Shown here: positions 60,294-64,000 of the stretch, piece by piece
How the letters are laid out: the number at the start of each line of letters is the position of its first letter
How positions within the stretch are numbered: position 1 is the first letter of the stretch
Origin: Tethya wilhelma
Lineage: Eukaryota; Porifera; Demospongiae; Tethyida; Tethyidae
Length of the DNA: 64,000 bases
Reading direction: 5' to 3'
Assembly: GCA_964030475.1 (NCBI GenBank)
Contig: CAXIPT010000006.1
Coordinates: forward strand, 5,188,898 to 5,252,897
The notes under the pieces: model-generated
The model's database searches: none
What the model was told of the DNA's origin: nothing
The model's input: only the letters and a program-made list of their open reading frames with translations
Made by a program: the position numbers and the translations under genes

Positions 60294-63200
60294 GTATGTA
60301 TAATATTGTTTAAGTTAATTGCTAAGTCTCTTTGCAGTACAATTCATTTACCTCTAATGTGTATATAAAATTTTAATACATGTCTCATTGCCATTGTATG
60401 TATATATGTAGATGCCACTGTTGGATTTGTCACCCCATCAATCAATGCAATGGAGGGTCAAGCAGACAATGTGGAAATTTGTGTCACTATTTCGGACATA
60501 CCTGCCGGTGGTGTGTCATGTCCTGTGGTTGTTATGCTGTCAGTTGGTGTCCTTATGGATCCAGACAGGAAGGAAGGTGAGTCTATAAATTATGTCATAC
60601 ACATTGTTTTGTGTGTAGACATTAAGTTCAAATTATTGCTTATTGATCATGTTTAGCAATTGAAGGATCTGATTTTGTGCTCATCACTCCGTTTGAGGTC
60701 ACATTTGCTCCTGGTAGTGTCAATGGTGATCAAGAATGTGCTATGGTGTCTATTATTGATGACGATGTCTTGGAAGACACTCACAATTTCAGAGCATCTA
60801 TTGCCAGCACCTCTCCTAACATCAACATTGATCCCAACGCTGACTCCACTCTTGTAACCATCGAAGACAATGATGGTAAGCCACAGGTGTATGGATCGGC
60901 CTTAATTGTGTGGTTGGATAAGTTAAACAAGCATTAATTTGTGGTTTTTTTGGTTCAATATACACATGCAGTGGCTGTGGTTGAATTTTCCGGTACTACA
61001 TCATTTTCCCTCCCTGAGGATGGATCTGATGGTGATATTATGATATGTGTGGCCTTAACCAGCTTGCCATCTGGAGGCCTGGAGTGTGATTTTGACATTC
61101 ATTTTGAAACACAGCCAGGAACTGCATGTATGTTGATATAATCTCTCTCCTTCTCTCGCAGGAGCTTTAAATACTATTCAGCCATCCAATGCATGCACGT
61201 GAAGTTATAATTTTAAAGAATGCAACCATGGCATGCTGTATGGTACATATAATAGCTCAAGACATTAAAATTTCAGGGACCCCTCAAGACTTTACTCCTT
61301 GCAACTTCTATTTGACTGTTCCTACAAACACTGCTACGTATGCCCAAGTCTGCAGTACATTCTCTGTAGGAGACTGGATAGTGGATGACTACACCGTTGA
61401 AGATACTCAGTCTTTCTTTCTTGTGCTCACTAGTGCCTCTATTGCTGGGGTTACGTTCGGAGACCAGGATGGTGTTACCATTGGAATACTTGACAATGAT
61501 CGTAAGTATTAAAAATTATTAATAAATAAATATTTGCACAGATTAAAATTTTCACGTTATGTGTATGCAAGCCAATAATATTCAAGCATCATGCAGTGTT
61601 TTGCATAATTTTGTTTTATAATGAATAGTTATTATAGTTACTGTAACTTAACTTATCATTCAAACAGAGGTGACTATAAGTTTTGCCAGCCGAGAGTATG
61701 CTGTGGAAGAGGGTAATTCTATTGATGTTTGTGTGGAGTATGGACAATATTTGGAACGGGAAGTCTTTGTTGACATTCTTATGGAACGTGTGTTTGATAT
61801 ACTACTTGGAGGTAAATTACGTTCAATGGTTGAATGCATGGATATAGCAAACAGCCCCATGCAGCTAGGCTTAAAGTATTGTAATATATTACTGTTTACT
61901 CTCTATAGCTGAAATCCCATCATATGTGGTATCCATGTGGTATAGTTGATGTGGCTGTATTACATTGTGCAGGTTCACAACGTTCTCCACTTACAACACT
62001 GACAATCGGAGCTGGTGCCACATTTGAAAATACTGTTCATGGTGGATTGACATGTCATACATTTACTGGCTCCTCTGTAGACAACATCAAGGAAAATGTT
62101 GAGCTGATCTTCCTCTGTCTTGTCTCTAATGACACAGCAGCTGTTTTTGGCCGTGATTTAGCTATTCTGTCTGTACCAAGTAATGGAGGTTAGTAGAATA
62201 AACTCAAATTTAGCCTTCAAACCTGCTCAGAAGCTCTCTTATAGACTGGTTACCAATGCATCTAAGGCCTAAAACTCTCCGAAGCTTTCCTAAGCACTCT
62301 TAGATAGCATTAGGCGGAAGCTACATGCACCCACGCAATTTTGTTTTCACTTACTTTTATACTTGATTACTGATATAATTATGAGCTTTAATTTACTGCA
62401 TGAATTTACTATTAAATCTTATTCAGAAATTTTTGACAACGTTTAGCATGCATATATAGGCATATATAAAATTTATTTATTCTGGCTATACATTACTCTC
62501 ACTTCCCTGGACCCATTGCAATAGAGATTACTGTGTCCATTACCACCACTGTCTTGAGTGTGTCTGAGAGTGCTGGTAGTATTGAAGTGTGTGTTGAGGT
62601 CGATCACATTCCACGGACTGATGTTGTGATAGGTGTCTCAACTGCACAAGGAACTGCTACAGGTATACTGATACTTACGAAGCAAGATTGATTTGCAATT
62701 CATGCATATGTTGATCAGTTCGATAATAATTTTTCCCAATATTCCACTTGTAGCTTCTGAAGACTACTTTCCTTTCCAAAAAGACTTGGTCTTTGATTTT
62801 CAGCTCCCTATCAGTCAGTGTGTACAGATTCCTATTCTCAACGATGAGTGTCTTGAAGAGAGAGAAGAGTTGTTCACAGTACAACTCGAGATCTCTTCAG
62901 ATCAAGACTGTGTGAACTTTGGGACACAATCAGTAACAGTTACAATTGTTGATGATGACAGTAAGTAAAAGCTAACACGTAATCATTCGCTTCACTAACG
63001 TCCTCCGTCATCTGTACTACAGGTGTTCTCTTAAGCTTTAATGAGACTCATCGCAGTGTTCAAGAGTCAGCTGATACTATTATGTGTTGTGTCGAAGTCT
63101 GCAATGGTGAACTCAAACGAAATGCTCTATTTAGTGTCAAAGTTATGGATGGCTCAGCACAAAGTAATAATTTTTACACAATTTATCGAGGTGTAATAAT

Positions 63201-64000
63201 TTTATATCCCCATACATGCGCTCACAGATCCAGAAGACTATGAAACTCTTTCTGAAACTAACTTGATGTTCACTCCTAATAGTTTTGGATCGTCTCAATG
63301 TGTCGAAGTCACCATTAATGATGACAATACTCATGAAAATGATGAATACTTCTCACTCAGTTTGTGCACAGATGATACCTATGTTGAATTTAAGGATGAT
63401 GTCAGTACAGTGTGGATTGAAGATAATGACAGTAAGCATCATGATAGAGGTGCAACGTCATACACTCATTCACCTGTCACCTTGGTCTATAGGGATTCTT
63501 TTGGGCTTTGCTGAGGATCATGTCACTGTTCAAGAGTCTGCTGGTGTTATTCAGTGTTGTGTGGAAGTATGTGAAGGTGAACTGCAACAAGATGCTCCAT
63601 TTAGTGTCAAAGTTATGGATAGCACAGCACAAAGTAAGCTCTTTCATTAGGTGCATATTTTAGTGGCAATATACTGATTCTTATCCAACACCCAGGTCCT
63701 GGAGACTATGAAGCTCCTATGGAAACTCAGTTGACATTCACTCCTAACAACATTGGAGAGCCTCAGTGCATCAGTATCACCATTAATGATGACATGATTT
63801 ATGAGAATAATGAATACTTCTCACTCATTTTGTGCACAGAGGATCCATATGTTTATTTCAAGGAGGACCGCACGATCAAAACAGTGTGGATTGAAGACAA
63901 TGATGGTATGTATTCACTATACAAAATATGAAAACAAGAGAGTAATATTGTACTTTAAATATAAAATGCAGAATGTACAGTCACTATAAATCCAGTGATA
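58228..64000 (+). CDS. gene 5 segment: array units followed by C-terminal-type Calx-beta domains (partial)
   Basis: Twenty exons from a truncated array exon at the left gap to a partial exon at the window end, all phase 1. They encode three complete array-type Calx-beta domains, then six more whose order matches gene 2 exons 33-42, plus an extra pair and the start of another. The part from 62525 parallels the block at 45422-47582. Neither start nor stop is present. It is probably the distal half of a gene whose proximal half may be the minus-strand segment at 50950-58210 placed in the wrong orientation. Confidence 0.84.
60412..62188 (+). CDS. gene 5 segment: three Calx-beta domains matching gene 2 exons 33-38
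   Basis: Exons: 60412-60576, 60657-60875, 60972-61127, 61277-61501, 61668-61811, 61973-62188. Pairs are TVGFVTPSINAMEGQAD / GSDFVLITPFEVTF; AVVEFSGTTSFSLPEDG / PQDFTPCNFYLTV; VTISFASREYAVEEGN / SQRSPLTTLTIGAG. The last exon shares with its gene 2 homolog the loss of the usual DDDG end (it ends SVPSNGG) and a strong match in ENVELIFLCLVSNDTAAVFG. Confidence 0.85.
62189..62524. other. intron with remnant of the foldback repeat family
   Basis: The stretch 62222-62345 (ctgctcagaagctct, aaggcctaaaactc, gcactcttagatagc) matches the inner segment at about 44390-44510. No coding exon. Confidence 0.6.
62525..64000 (+). CDS. gene 5 segment: distal Calx-beta domains, running off the window
   Basis: Exons: 62525-62662, 62754-62960, 63023-63163, 63228-63431, 63493-63633, 63696-63905, and 63972-64000 (partial). 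Pairs are ITVSITTTVLSVSESAG / SEDYFPFQKDLVFDF; LLSFNETHRSVQES / PEDYETLSETNLMF; ILLGFAEDHVTVQESAG / PGDYEAPMETQLTF; then CTVTINPVI. The C-halves share DDTYVEFKDDVSTVWIEDND and close variants, a subfamily ending in a VWIEDND motif instead of VTIxDDDG. This recurs at 46219-46422 and 46729-46938. Confidence 0.84.

Overview
This window is eukaryotic, AT-rich and intron-dense. Almost every open stretch is a short exon bounded by AG and GT with 60-250 bp introns. The best guess for the source is a demosponge, Amphimedon queenslandica or a close relative. That is an inference from compact genes, tiny introns, gcatgc-rich spacers and a cluster of giant extracellular Calx-beta genes. I cannot confirm the species without a search.

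The coding content is essentially one theme. About 140 exons encode Calx-beta domains, the extracellular/Ca2+-binding beta-sandwich first known from Na/Ca exchangers. Each domain is split over two exons. An N-half of about 46-56 codons typically reads (A/V)TVGF...VEEG...V.VC. A C-half of about 64-79 codons typically reads DF..P...F..G....C..I.IVDD..EGDH.FTV.L...VTI.DDDG. Every exon starts and ends in phase 1, so any exon or pair can be added, lost or skipped without breaking frame.

Layout: (1) 55-11597, minus strand: a partial gene of 34 exons with 15 whole Calx-beta domains plus two halves. A Gly-Ser linker exon and a somatomedin-B-like exon sit inside one Calx-beta domain. (2) 13286-29072, plus strand: 55 exons, about 3,250 codons, 25 Calx-beta domains and a cysteine-rich Ig-like C-terminus with a stop codon; its 5' end is missing. 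(3) 31669-43988, plus strand: a gene with a clear signal peptide, 8 diverse Calx-beta domains and a homogenised array of 7 near-identical two-exon units. (4) 45422-47582, plus strand: four more Calx-beta domains, probably the later part of gene 3. (5) 50950-58210, minus strand: 16 exons cut at both ends by one-base gaps. (6) 58228-64000, plus strand: more array units followed by C-terminal-type Calx-beta domains, running off the window.

The segments are colinear paralogs. Gene 1 and segment 5 align with the N-terminal/middle part of gene 2. Gene 3 aligns with the middle part, and segment 6 with the C-terminal part. Both strand switches coincide with N gaps. A simple reading is that contigs are mis-oriented and the locus is really about three tandem plus-strand genes, each with signal peptide, many Calx-beta domains, a variable array and a C-terminal module. 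The predicted products are very large secreted, calcium-dependent adhesive or matrix proteins. The architecture resembles the Calx-beta-rich sponge aggregation factors used in cell adhesion and self-recognition (established for that family; assignment here is inference).

Non-coding parts hold several inverted-repeat (MITE-like) elements, a foldback repeat family that sits at two of the assembly gaps, a tRNA-derived SINE-like piece, and about 2.6 kb and 3.3 kb intergenic stretches. No rRNA, CRISPR array or bacterial signal was seen.
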